From: Nemertoderma westbladi
Taxonomy: Eukaryota > Xenacoelomorpha > Nemertodermatida > Nemertodermatidae
Direction: 5' to 3'
Length of the DNA: 64,000 bases
Assembly: GCA_032718475.1 (NCBI GenBank)
Contig: JAUCBJ010000476.1
Span: 29,787 to 93,786, forward strand
Positions 44,301-55,591 of the stretch are shown here, one piece after another. The position numbers were made by a program, and so were the translations under genes. How positions within the stretch are numbered: position 1 is the stretch's first letter; every line of letters begins with the position of its first letter. A model generated the notes under the pieces. That model was not told where the DNA came from and made no database searches. It was given only the letters and a program-made list of their open reading frames with translations.

Positions 44301-47300
44301 CTATGGGGGTTTTCCTGGTCAAGGATTTCATTTCCGCTGTCAGTTTTTACTTTTGACCCTATCCAGACTGCCTGTCGGTCTGTCTGTCGGTCTGTCTGTC
44401 AGTCTGTCCGTCAAAAGTATAAGGAATCACATTAGCTAATTAAAATTCTCGCTATTATTCTGTTATTGCTAAAGTCTCTCAGTCTGTAAGCAGGTCTGCA
44501 GAAGGCCTACCGGTAGTTAAATTACAGTAGATACAAGCTGAAATGTGTCGCTAACATATAGAAGCATGTACTTAATAGTCCACCAAAATTTTCCCTTCTT
44601 AGAAATCGAATAAATGTCATGGAACAGACGTGTGTGTCATGGCGCAATACCCATGGAACAGACGTGCCATGGTACCGAAAGGGTTAACATTACGTAAACC
44701 ACAACATACCTGCAACACTCACGTAGCACCGTCTATAGTGCATAGGTGCCGAGTCCAACCACGCATGTTGGTCCAAGGAATATGTCTTTACCGTATTAAA
44801 ATATTCACCGTTGCCGTCGAATCCCCCAATAACGTAAACGCGATTATCTATGACGGCAATACCGTGGTAGGCCCTTGGTCGCTGATCTGGTGGCCAGAAC
44901 ACGTGCGACCATGTGTTGGCTCGAGTGTCGTACACCTGCGCAATAAGGTAACTGAATGAAAGTTGTACCGGGATTATATTTAATTGGGACTATGCAATTT
45001 ATTATCGAGTTGAATTGAAACAAACAAAACATATAATATAATAGAATTGAAAGAGTCATTTAATATCTTTATAAATGAAGGAAAAAAATTATCACAAATT
45101 ATATTAATGTTAAGTTTCAACATCACTTATAACTGTACAGTGATAACCAGGAATGTAAAAAGATTATTCGAAAATTTCAACATTACATATCGCCACGCCG
45201 AAGCTAAAATTGACATCGATTATCATTACATTTCTGCTAGTCTACCGTTCCCGTTCTTACCGTTCTAGCTAGTTTCACTTCAATATAATTAAATAATACT
45301 AATGGCTTTCCTTACCTCAATGGCGTTTGTCGGTGCTTGGCCGCTCCAACCACCGTAAGCAATCAACAAATCCGAAGGTGTACGAAATCTTCCCAAAGTT
45401 CTTCTCACTTCGAGCACAGTGGGGTGAGGAAATGGGTTCAACTGTCCGCGATTATTTTTATCTTGGAGTGACAATAATTGGGACAGAGATTCAGTGATTA
45501 GGGTATGGCACTCTTCTGAGTCCCTGTAAGATACCAACATAATAGGATTTTATTCCCAAATTGCGGCATAAGACTGACTTGGCCACTTAAAGTTTACCAA
45601 ATTTATAAACGTATAAAAATATTTAGACTGCCTCAGAGTTAATAAATGTGGACACTAGTAGCCTTTGACGAAAAGTAAAATTCAAAAACATATTATGTAA
45701 TGGTAATGAGGTTGAAAATCATTCAATCGAATCCATATCATGACTAACAAATCCTCTGAATTTCGAGAACTTCAGGTTTTCAAAACTTTTAGTGGATGCA
45801 GTCTGGTGCAGTACCATGGCGATTTATACTTTATATTGTAGGTCTTCTGTCAGCATGCTGTATTTAACCTGCATTATTATAATGCATACATTTATAAGAA
45901 TGCTATGTCGGCCTTTCAACAAAATTGCGCCGCCACAACGCCTTTATCACCCTTGACTTTCGCGAGATTAACCGTATCTTCAAGTGACCTTTGCGAGGCG
46001 TCTCAGGATCGCATTTATTTTTAATTGTATGTTATTGAGAATTGATTGGAATCCCTGAATGCAGCAATACTTCATCTCAAACAAATTGCCCATGACACGG
46101 ATTGGTACCGGTCGTAGTACTACACGTTCGTGGGGTCTTCGCGCAGCACGAAGTGAGCAAAGCCTTTAGCATATGGGTACCATTAACGAGTTGTCTGCCG
46201 TTAGTCAGAAGTCTTCAACACAATACTCGTCCTCCTCTTGTGCCTCGTTGCGTTCGGTCGTTTTTGACGAAAGTTCAGATACTTTCTAAACTTTTGCCGG
46301 ACTACATACGTACCAAGTTTCGTTTAATTTCATCAAGGAATAACCGAGTTATTAGCGATCCAAAATTTACGACGACAGACGACGACGACGACGACAGACA
46401 ACTCGCCAATGGCACCCATATGCTAAGGCTTCGCTCACTTCGTGGCTCGCCCCACAACTAATGGCAAAGCATATTTTTAGTATCCGTTAGCTAAGAATGT
46501 CAGTGATTCAAATTTGCAAGTTGTGTAAATTATTTAAATCTATTAAATATTGATTATTTCTAGTTACTTACCTTACGAATGGGTTTACATTGTTGATGAT
46601 ATAAACTTCTGAAAACAGAGCCAATCGACAATGTTTCAATATATCAAAGAGGTTAATCTTTGTGTCTTTATTTTCGTTAACCCATTTCACGATTGCATCG
46701 AAAACCGTTTTTTCGGCTGAACAATTTAGCTCATCCTGACATAATATCTGTATCAAATATAGAGAAACAGTAACTATAAATTGTTAATTAATAACCGATA
46801 ATTGAGGTAGAGCAAGAGCAATTATGATTATAATTTTAATACTGAATATTGATAAGTATTGCTATATTATTATAATTAATTATCGTATTAAATGTTTGAA
46901 TAATTCGGCCATTAACCCGCTTAAAAGTTTCATATATTTTAACAATATATTTGATAGTAACAATGTGTTGGCAAGCTGTATTTTTCGAGGTGTTTGTTAT
47001 TATACATTTATTATAGGAAGGGATCTAGGGGTCTTAACCTCGAATGATAAGTTTATTTTACCGAAAATAACTTATCTTTTATTGGCGCAATTGGCGCAAA
47101 TAAACTTATCATTCGAGGTTAAGACCCCTAGATCCCTTCCTATAATAAATGTATAACAATATATTTACAAGTTTATTAAAGCCCAGCCCAGCCCCTCTCC
47201 CTCCTATATTCTTTATGGAAACTCGCAATAAGTAGGTGATGAGGAACAAAGGTAGATTCCCACATAATTTGAAAATACTTTCCTTGAAATCACAGAAACG

Positions 47301-50300
47301 TAAAGGGATGAAATGTGAACTGGTTTTGAAGGTGTCTACACCCACTAAATTTTGTAGCTCGGAACACAATATTGATATTGATACTGTGTGTAGTAATGGT
47401 AAGCATTCCTTTTGGCGATGTGTCTATATTACAATGATGTAATTACGCTGCGTTGAACACAATTTCACCTTTAGTGAAATAACTCATCACATAGTTCTAA
47501 TGCTGCAATAGTTCTCATCATGTTCTGACTAAGCAGACAGAATCTATCCTCACTCAATTCATCACTGATTCGAATAAGTCTAATAAATACTCTATCAATG
47601 CAACATGTACACCGTGACCGTGAATAGAATATAGTAGTCACATTGTATTATATTTCATAAAAATAGACTTATTACGGGTCATGGTGTATTAGAGATGATA
47701 TGATGTGGTTGCCTTGACTGCCATCAACAAACCATCAGTCAGTACACGATATCAAGAAACCAATGAGTCAGACAGAATGGCAGATATAATGACAAAATAT
47801 AATGAAAATTATCCACTTTACCAAATTCAAATTTTCGTACGTTATTAGGTGAGAGGATATAATATAGTCAAATAATTGTTGTGGTAAAACCAAGGCGACC
47901 TTTACTAACGTCCTATAATATAACTAAACTATAGTCAATGAAACATAATATTAACAATACACGAAGCTTAAACTCGTCTTACCTGTGAGACCTGGACTAC
48001 TGGTAGAGAACACCATTCGTTTGAGACCCTAACAATTTCGGGAAAATTATAGAGGATAAACCTGTAAGATAAAAATATACCGTTACAAATATTATCCAAA
48101 ATTATTAATATTATCGCAATGGAAAATTGACAACTAAAAAATAAATAATTGCAATATCAAATGGACAACGTACCTAAAGCAATTCGAACGAAGCTTTTCT
48201 AAGTAATATGTATGAGTCGTCATCCATATACCAAGTACATTGGCGGGGCATATTTCAGACAATAGAAACTCTGTACAAAGATCAAGGAGAGAAACAATGT
48301 TCAAGTAATCACTGAAAATATAAATTATTATTATGTTATGTGAAGCTATGAATAATTACCGTTAATTAATACAACTATGTGGTGCAATAGGACGTCGTGC
48401 GTACGTAAATGAAAACGGTCGATGAATTAGTTTACCTATTTATATCCAATTCATTTTTATTTCATAAATTTTTAATTAATATTTTACATTTGAAACCTTG
48501 ACATTTAAATATTACAAGAAATCAAAAAGGTCGCAACACACCAGAAAATATCCGGTAAATGAATCAGTTTAAAAGTAGCGACAAGGTCCGCCTCAAAAAG
48601 TTGCAACTATCACTGCGGCAACATATTGCAGGTTCCCTCTCCCATTCTCACGTGCAACTTTAATGCTTGATTGCTACTTTATTGCTACTGTATTAAAAAG
48701 TTATAAACTCGTGCAAAACTCGACCGACCACTCTGATAATAATAGTCGAATATTACTAAACTAAAAATGACATTGAAAAAAACGCTGTTTTCCGAATATT
48801 TATATTGTTATCGAATATATTAATATATACCCGACCTTGTTCGGTAAAGCGTACGTAACGTGGTAGCAAGCACAGAAAGATGAAATTAAAAGTGTAATTT
48901 AAAACAATAAGAGAGCAATGACATCAAGATACTAAACAACAACAAAGTATAGTGCATAAATCCGTGTAGGATTTAAACTGCACATAAATAAATTCATTTG
49001 CCTATGCGATTATAGAGAGTGTGCACTTGTTTGTGTTTCAACAAAAAAAGAAGACAGTGAAGGTAATAACAGCTGCCCAAACTTGGTTTACTTCGATTGG
49101 TTAACGGTGATATTGCTTAGTCACAATATTGTCATTTATTGTACTATTGTCAAAGATGCCATACTTCATTTGGCCGACCATGAGAATTAAACATAGAATA
49201 TTTATTATCATCTGGTAGCTGACCAACCATAACAGCGAAATTACACATCGTTAGAATACACTCGTCAGTTGAGTTGAATGACTTGGTAAGACCATCTGTA
49301 ATTGTTGAATTACTATCTAAAATATCTAATCTAAGTGAGAGTATTCAAAATGTTGACTTTTAAGAACCAGCAACAGCTCCAGTCCATCCAGTACTACAAT
49401 TAGTTGTAGAAAACTTGTCATATATTGGAACTTATAATTTTTACTTAAAAAGACTTCAACAAAATCAACCGCCAAATTTGCGATGTTTGCACAAAATTTA
49501 AATTTGTTGAACTTTATTCTTGATATTAATTAGATTTACTAGTAATAACAGCTGCCCAAACTTGGTTTAATGCGATTGGTTAACTACGATTGCTTAGTCA
49601 CAATATTGGAATATCCGTTGAAAATTACTAAGCCAAGCCAGCGTAAGGTGACAGGTGACAAGTGTTTGTATGTGGGGCGAGCGACGAAAGTAAGCGAGCG
49701 AGCATACAGGTACCACTAACTCAATCGGTGTGCCTGTTGCTCTGTCGATCTGTTGTTCTGTTGTGTCCAATTTTAAACGTTAATAACTCAGCCAAATGTT
49801 AATGAAATTTAACCAAACTTGGTACACATGTAGTCTGGCCAAAGTATAGAAATTTTCCAAGTTGAATTTGCGTGGGGTCTTCGTGCAGCATCTGTGTAAC
49901 TGTCTTACAGTTATAATAAATTAATCTACCCAAAAATTATTAGGCTTGGCATCAGCTGGTTGCTAGGAGACTGCAGGATTACAGTACGGTACCGGTACTG
50001 TTAACTGTTACAGTGGTAAAGAGTTACCGGTACCGTCTTCAGGTCGTTGGTCGTTGGCAAGGCCATCTTAACAACTTCTTCATCTAAACAGCTTCCGACA
50101 GTCCGGTGTATCTGGATCCGAGCAGCCGAGTGGCATCAAGATGCGATTAACTGAGGAATAAATACTACGGAATTGCTTGCTTGTCAGTAAGATTATATTT
50201 ACTACACTGGGAATGCGGCGGTCGGTCGGATCGTAATGCGGGCCACTGCCAAGTTCCTCATGCCTCACTCAGGCCACCCACCTTGGAGTGCGGTGGGAAG

Positions 50301-53300
50301 AGTCCGACTTACGTCGACGACTGGACGAATCGACGAGGATTGCGATTTGGGTTTAGCGGCGGCCCGGACAGCCGGATAATGGGATCGCCTGGGGGAAATT
50401 GTTGAAAGTCGGGCAGACGTGTATCGTATCGGATTACGTTCTCTGCTACGCGAAAGTGTGAGGCGAATTCGTTGTCGAATTGGGTCGGAAGCTGCGGGAA
50501 TTCTACTGTTCTACGGGAATAAACCGCAGCTATCCGGTGACTACGGACGGATACTGGGATGAGCAGGTATTTCGATCAAGTTTCTCGTATTCTCGATTTT
50601 CTTGAATTCTCGATATTTCCTATAAACCACATGGCTTCGCATATTGAACGTGTGATTGGAAATAAGTTTGTGCTACCCTTCCGCCCCTTGGGTGGTAGAT
50701 GTCGCGGTTATGTATTTGTAGGGATGAAGGGGGGGGGGGGGGGGGGGCAGAGTAAAAGGGCTGAACACGTACTGTCCCCCTTTCTTTGATTGATTGTCGG
50801 TATGGTTAAATTTCTCAAATACTGATTTTGTGATACAGTCGCTCAGTTTTAATTTGTATCTCATAACTGGGCCTCATCCTGCGCGAAGGCCCCTCGAACG
50901 TGTAGGCCAATGCGTATCGCGAAGTATATTAATTCGCAAGTTATATTTCAATTTATATAGTATTGATGGAGGCGCTATTTCAATACTATTTATATAGTAT
51001 TGAATGGCCATAGACTCAATGATAGAAATACCAGCTGGTGCGGATATGCCCAAACTTAAGAAAAGTATTTTACTTGCCAAGTTTTAGTAAGGTTGTGTTT
51101 ACTCACTCACACTATCACAGACAGTAATCAAACATAAACTGTTTATAATGTATTACCCCGTCAGCTGAATATCTCTTCCCAGTGTATCCTATAGGAATAT
51201 CTATAATGTTACTCACTGCTATGTTATATGGTAGGCCAGCTGATTGAATTATTATGAGCACAGGGCCGTTAATTAATTAATAGGGCTGCATTCAAATGGG
51301 TCAGGTCCGCCTAATAATGCCCCTAAGCCAACTCTCTATGTATTCCTCTGTCACAGCAGCCAATGAATGTCTATATACATTTAATTTCGCGACAAAATAA
51401 CATCAAAAAAAACGAAATACATCGAATACCAAACATAGAATCGATCTGAAATTTTGTAACGCGATTATGAACCACCAAAACAATGTACTTGCAAAATTTA
51501 ATCAAAAAAGCTAAGTAGGAAGTGTATGAAACTGCAATTCCGGTATATGAATAGATAGCATGTTGATTGCTATATATATCCCTCACTGACAAATTTTTCT
51601 GACAGTAACTATCCATGCTCTTTGAGCGGGCTCCTAACTATCCCTGCTCTTTGAGCGGGCTCCTAACTATCCCTGCTCTTTGAGCGGGCTCCTAACTATC
51701 CCTGCTCTTTGAGCGGGCTCCTAATTATGAATTTAAAACGCACTAGTAGTATAATTATTAGGATATATATATAGGATATTTAGCAACGATTAACCTTATT
51801 TCAATGATGTCTTCCACATTCTCCCACGTAATCCTTATTTTACGAGTATACGCGTAGTCTACAATCACGCGAAGGACTTCCGCCTTTACAAATAAGTTTA
51901 TCGTTTTAGAGTGAGTCTCTATCATGCCATTGGTGAACATTGCTTCAAAGTAAGGGCTGCAGGAAATAAAAAAGTAATATTATTTCTTAAAACAAATATG
52001 TCTTTACTGTGGTGATTTTACCTTTGGTAAAGTCGGATAAATTCGTTGAGGGTATCCGCAAACAACGCTACTAAAGAGCTCAGTAGTCGCTCTCATGTGG
52101 TAGGAAGAAGGCAAACACATCCATATCCATTTTGGCCGTTGTACCTATGTAGGCTATATTATTAGGCTCAGGTTGTTCAGGTATAGTTAGTAGAGCGTAC
52201 GTGTTCCAACCGGAAGCTTGTAAGTTCGAGCCCCAGAAAAGGAACAGCGCAGTTATTATTAAGCTGTCAAGTCTAAGTAACTAGCTTCACCCAGATGTAA
52301 TGGGAACCTGGTATATGCTGGGTTGGGGGGTAAATACAATGGTTGTATAGTGGGAGTATCGGATCTTGGGAGTTAGTGTGGCACCCTCCCTGCCTTATAC
52401 AGGTAACAACTGAGAGAGAGAGGAGCCTTCAAGAGGTTCGTTTTTCACACGTTCCCCAAGTAAATTTTCTTCGGTCGCTCAGTACTCATTTAGCTACCAC
52501 TTAAGGATGCAAGGCAGAGATGCGTCCTGGCTGGTCCCTTTAAAGCATTATCGTGCCGAAACGAAAACTGCACTGGCCCATGTGAGGATCGAACTCACGA
52601 CCTACAGGAGATGTGAATTCAATGCAACCACTACACCAAGTTGGAACCCAAATTGACTCTGCAAATTCAACTTATCTAAATGTAAATTAGCCTTACACTC
52701 TGCGTATTCTATATTGCCTTGCGTTTGCTTCACACCTCGACTGACTCTATTGTCACATAAGAAGTCGTACACTCACTCCAAATGACATGTAACCACCACA
52801 TGTTATCTTATCAATAAATAATTGGTATCCCATTACAATACTTATTACACAGTTTTGAAGTATTTTCCCAGTTACTTTACTCGAGTGTACTGTAGGAAAA
52901 CCCGAGGGCCGTAGACCCGAGGGTTTCCTGCCCGAGAAAACAAAGCGACTAGCTAATAGTACCACGAAAATAGTTAAAGCTAGAGCACTTCGGAATAAGG
53001 AACAGTTTCCATGTAAACTAAACAACCTGACCTCTCACCCTCCACAGACATGGTTAGTACGCGTAGAACTTATTTAATAAAAGCCGAAGTTCATTTGAAA
53101 GTGGGGGTAAGGAAAGGAATAGTGTATCCTAAATAATTACAGCAAACGTTTGCTCTATATATCATTGTGACTTACCTCAACGTGCATAAAATAATGCGAT
53201 GTGCAGCAATAGTAACATTTTCAGCTGTTATTGTAACATCGCATAACTTTTTATCTTTCTGAAAAGCCAACATTTTGTCTCTTTCTCCTTCCACAATGAC

Positions 53301-53447
53301 ACCGCGGTATATTATGGGCTTGTCCTGTCGCTCGGTCTGACACAACGTGTTTACATCCTTGGAGGCATGGGCACGCCTCACGGCGTGTCCATTTTCTATC
53401 CGTCTCTGAAAATCCCAAAGGACTCTTTTAACTAAGTCATCGCCCAT
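38392..53447 (-). CDS. KLHL10: Kelch-like protein 10 (BTB-BACK-Kelch)
   Basis: Eleven minus-strand exons: 53176-53447, 51795-51956, 48174-48311, 47983-48061, 46572-46747, 45316-45523, 44710-44935, 42679-42858, 40342-40510, 39538-39638, 38392-38558. All introns are GT-AG, phases match throughout, and the sum is 625 residues plus stop. The ATG at 53445-53447 follows an in-frame TAG. Residues about 60-165 are a BTB domain (KKLCDVTITAENVTIAAHRI, LSPYFEAMFTNG), about 190-290 a BACK domain (ILCQDELNCSAEKTVFDAIV), and about 325-615 six Kelch repeats (AYGGWSG, VIGGFDG, ALGGFNG, MVGGFNG, SIGGFDG, VCGGFNG). Human KLHL10 has 608 residues and a closely similar layout, including DSEEC before the Kelch part and RRCYVSV. 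In mammals it is a spermatid CUL3 ubiquitin-ligase adaptor. That role here is inference. The N-terminus is about 25 residues longer than usual. Confidence 0.93.
38613..39181. mobile_element. MITE-like element in the last KLHL10 intron
   Basis: About 87 bp at 38613-38700 (ATTTGAAATTGCTGA ... TGACATGAAT) recurs inverted at 39095-39181 with few differences. The 400-bp centre has no frame. It begins only about 55 bases from the acceptor of the last exon, yet that exon's splice signals are intact. Confidence 0.75.
41205..41910 (-). mobile_element. Second copy of the TTAA/G-run element
   Basis: In KLHL10 intron 8. TTAA (41201-41204) is followed by 23 G and GTACCCCCTC. Then comes sequence that is the reverse complement of 15410 down to about 14800, including AACGTGGGGAAGGCC, CCCTCTAGCGGCGAGTGGCG and TCCCGCTCAAACCTGACTG. 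The far end is truncated near 41910 relative to the first copy. Confidence 0.7.
42100..42320. repeat. Dispersed repeat shared with the WDR41 intron
   Basis: GGGTTGAACCAGCGCT and the ATCAGGCCTCATCAGTAGCGC segment, then CTTAAGTTGCATATCCTA, all recur inverted at 57000-57180. Lies in KLHL10 intron 8. No coding capacity. Confidence 0.65.
43740..44460 (+). repeat. Tandem array of a module of about 130 bp
   Basis: Four copies of a unit with TATGGGGGTTTTCCTGGTCA, a CCCTATCCAGACTGTCTGTC segment, variable GTCTGTCG runs and ATAAGGAATCACATTAGC. The TATGGGGGTTTTC ... GATTTCATTTC portion is recognisably the same as the interior of the TTAA/G-run element (about 41835-41870 and its inverted counterpart near 14880). 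Located in KLHL10 intron 7. Confidence 0.8.
45880..46020 (-). mobile_element. Scrap of the RTE-like LINE
   Basis: Resembles 4155-4290: AAGAATGCTGTG/ATGTCGGC, ACAAAATTGC(A/G)CCGCCACAAC, ATCTTCAAG and GCGTCTCA in the same order. It is the C-terminal end of the RTE-like frame, degenerate, inside KLHL10 intron 5. Confidence 0.65.
46130..46455 (-). mobile_element. GTGGGGCGAG-family element, copy 2, with inverted ends
   Basis: Left end CACGAAGTGAGCAAAGCC ... GCATATGGGTACCATT and right end AATGGCACCCATATGC ... CTTCGCTCACTTCGTGG are inverted copies. This suggests a MITE of about 325 bp. The centre matches 19731-20010 and 49672-49892 in reverse. It includes a short GAC triplet run (46375-46395). Lies in KLHL10 intron 5. 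Confidence 0.7.
47001..47155. repeat. Perfect 55-bp inverted repeat with a 45-bp loop
   Basis: 47001-47055 (TATACATTTATTATAGGAAG ... GATAAGTTTA) is exactly complementary to 47101-47155. The loop contains GGCGCAATTGGCGCAA. Lies in KLHL10 intron 4. It is either a tiny palindromic MITE or a recent inverted duplication. An RNA copy could fold into a long hairpin. Confidence 0.92.
49062..49610 (+). repeat. Pair of direct repeats of about 70 bp, 475 bp apart
   Basis: TAATAACAGCTGCCCAAACT ... GATTGGTTAAC ... GCTTAGTCACAATATTG occurs at about 49065-49130 and at about 49543-49605. The DNA between has no recognised frame. In KLHL10 intron 2. Confidence 0.7.
49672..49892 (+). repeat. GTGGGGCGAG-family repeat, copy 3
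   Basis: Same order of motifs as 19731-20010: GTGGGGCGAGCGACGAAAG, ACTAACTCAATCGGTGTG, AACTTGGTACACATGTAGTC, ending GTGGGGTCTTCGTGCAGC. In KLHL10 intron 2. Confidence 0.75.
51606..51723 (+). repeat. Four-copy 29-bp tandem repeat
   Basis: Four head-to-tail copies of AACTATCCCTGCTCTTTGAG plus CGGGCTCCT; the first copy has CCATG for CCCTG. In KLHL10 intron 2, about 70 bp downstream of exon 2. Confidence 0.9.
52160..52420 (+). mobile_element. tRNA-derived SINE-like element, plus strand
   Basis: A-box-like TAGTTAGTAGAGCG and B-box-like GTTCGAGCCCC (52240-52255) at tRNA spacing, followed by a non-tRNA body. The acceptor arms do not pair, so it is not a tRNA gene. In KLHL10 intron 1. Confidence 0.5.
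52490..52650 (-). mobile_element. tRNA-derived SINE-like element, minus strand
   Basis: On the minus strand the head 52650-52574 has TTGGTGTAGTGGTTGCA (A box) and GAGTTCGATCCTCAC (B box) around an anticodon-loop-like ATTGAATTCACATCTC. A body follows with CAGTTTTCGTTTCGGCACG. It faces the SINE-like element at 52160-52420. In KLHL10 intron 1. Confidence 0.55.
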
Positions 53448-55591
53448 GATGCCCTAACCCATGTAAAGCTAGGGTAAACGGTCGGGCTACATACCTAAAG
53501 TTAAAAGATAACAATTTTTCACTGTCATCCTACTTGTACGTTGCTTTTTATGATGAATTAATATCTATCGGACCTAATTGATTTTGGTTAGTATTAGCTT
53601 ATACACAATTAAATTAATATGGTATTGATGTATTCTAGAATTGGTACCGTCACGCTATGCAACTGGTGACGACCGTTTAAATAAATTAACGCCCTCAAAT
53701 TGCGAGTCAATGACACTACTCTTACTTCAATAATAAAAAATTGAGTTGGCATCACTTAACCATAAATAATAATTATTATTTTCTGTTATAACATAAAATT
53801 TATTATCCTTTGCAATGGTATACTGATACCATTGATGCAATAATGGTATACTGACTTTGAAATGATGCACTGGTATAAATATAATATATAATATACTACT
53901 ACTATATAATAATATCTATAAAAAGTAACTCAACTAAGTTTAAGATGTTACGAATGTTCACGTACAGGCAGTGAGGCAGTATGAGTACAAAGTATACTCT
54001 CACTGTGGGACATACATTACAACGTTTTAAAACAGTGTCTTTTTGCGAAATTACACCCTTCTTATAGCCGGCATTCTTCACATTAGTCGTGATTTATTTA
54101 TATCAATAGAAAGCTTGCGTTGCAAGGATTCCAAATATGTAACAATGTCTGAATTTCGTTGAGAAACAACTGAGATATATGAGTTTAAAGATTGTAAGAA
54201 ATATCGTTCGCTGTAGGTCATTTATTATATTTAATAACAACGTTCTGGAATATTTCGCTTGTGTATTTGTAGCTAGCTACGCATTAGTTATATTGTATAG
54301 GCATACCGTTGCAGCATGGCCATCGTAATATAAAGACTGCTCACTCTCACCCCCCTCGATCAGCTAATCAAAGAAGTCATACTTAAGTTTGAATAAAATA
54401 ATATATTATTACATAAATTATGTTAGCAATCCATGCATGCATTTCAATTAATATTAAAACATTTAATTTCATTAGTGGACGGACACCATCAAACATAGAA
54501 TAATTTTCATGGCTGCAAACCGCCGCGCCGAGATCTGCTATTTGAAGCTCTGAAGTCTAGTTGGGAAGCTCAAGATGTCCTAAAGAGATACTGAGGCTGA
54601 GGTACTATTTCTGCTCCCCCCTATTCAACGTCAACGTACAGGGAACAAACTACATATCACCATACTGGCGCATGGCTGATTGTATAACCATTGCAGCTCT
54701 ACCATAGTGACCTGAACCCTGATACTTTCCGAGATAACCTAGCTCGCCGTCTGTCTTTCGATATTACGATTGTTAACGCTGACACCATGAGCTCATATTA
54801 ATCTGCCAAATGCTCAACCAAGTCCATCCTTAATGCAGAGAAATTGCGCTATGGTAATGTTTGCGAAGGCAGGCGTTTCGCGTTTACTATTTTACCCCCA
54901 TGTGGTTGGAACCACGGATTGGGAGGGATATGGTGTCCTATCATGTACAATGGTATGAGTATGTACATGTATACAGATCGCCTGCTACTCAGTTAATATA
55001 ATAATATCGTAACTCAACTCTGTTTAAGATGTTAAGGGCAATGTACGATATACGTACATTCACGTACAGACAGTACAAAGTATACTCTTACTATGTGATA
55101 TAAAGTAGGCCTATATTAATAAATACTGTTGGAAAAGGCATAACATTTTCAAAACCTTCTCTATGGGGAGTAGGCTAAAGTTTTGGGAGATTTTAGTAAT
55201 TACGGGTAATATGATTGTCATCAATAATCCAACTGGACTGATTCCCATCCAGTTGGGGATCATTGGGGAGTTTGTGTAATTATAGCGAATATGTGTGAAT
55301 ATAGCACAAGAAGGTGATTATATCTGATCAAATTTTATTGAAATATTAAGGATTAGAATTTACGAAATTTGCTGCTGCAACGGGTCTCGAAATCGGTAAA
55401 TAATAATAATAGCACAGCACCTGTGCTCTGACTACTGATCTAAAATAACGTAATTTCTGCCTCTAAAATAGTAGTAGAAAGAAGGAATACTGCGCGAAAG
55501 CACTACTTCCTAGCACTGTTTTTTTAAAAAAAGTACATTTTTCAGATAAAACTTGTTTTTCATAAAAAATTAATTCATAAAATAGCCAAGA
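53448..55591. other. Divergent intergenic region between KLHL10 and WDR41
   Basis: The two genes are transcribed away from each other from this 2.1-kb stretch, so it should hold both promoters. It is AT-rich with no frame of note. About 85 bp around 53920-54005 (AGTAACTCAACT ... TTCACGTACAG ... CAAAGTATACTCTCACT) recurs in direct orientation at about 55005-55095. No clear TATA or other core element was identified. Confidence 0.5.

Noticed and set aside
43798-44440. Regular GTCTGTC repeats suggesting a CRISPR-like array
   Set aside because: Animal genome, no spacer/repeat regularity of CRISPR type, no cas genes. The pattern is a tandem module derived from a DNA element.
50080-50560. GC-richer stretch with a TCGCATATTGAACGT word nearby (50640) that is also found next to the BEL LTR at 20707
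   Set aside because: Shared sequence is too short to name a family. It may be an LTR remnant but I cannot support a boundary.
52574-52649. Possible tRNA gene
   Set aside because: A and B boxes are present but the acceptor and other stems do not pair properly, and a SINE-type body follows. Called a SINE-like element.
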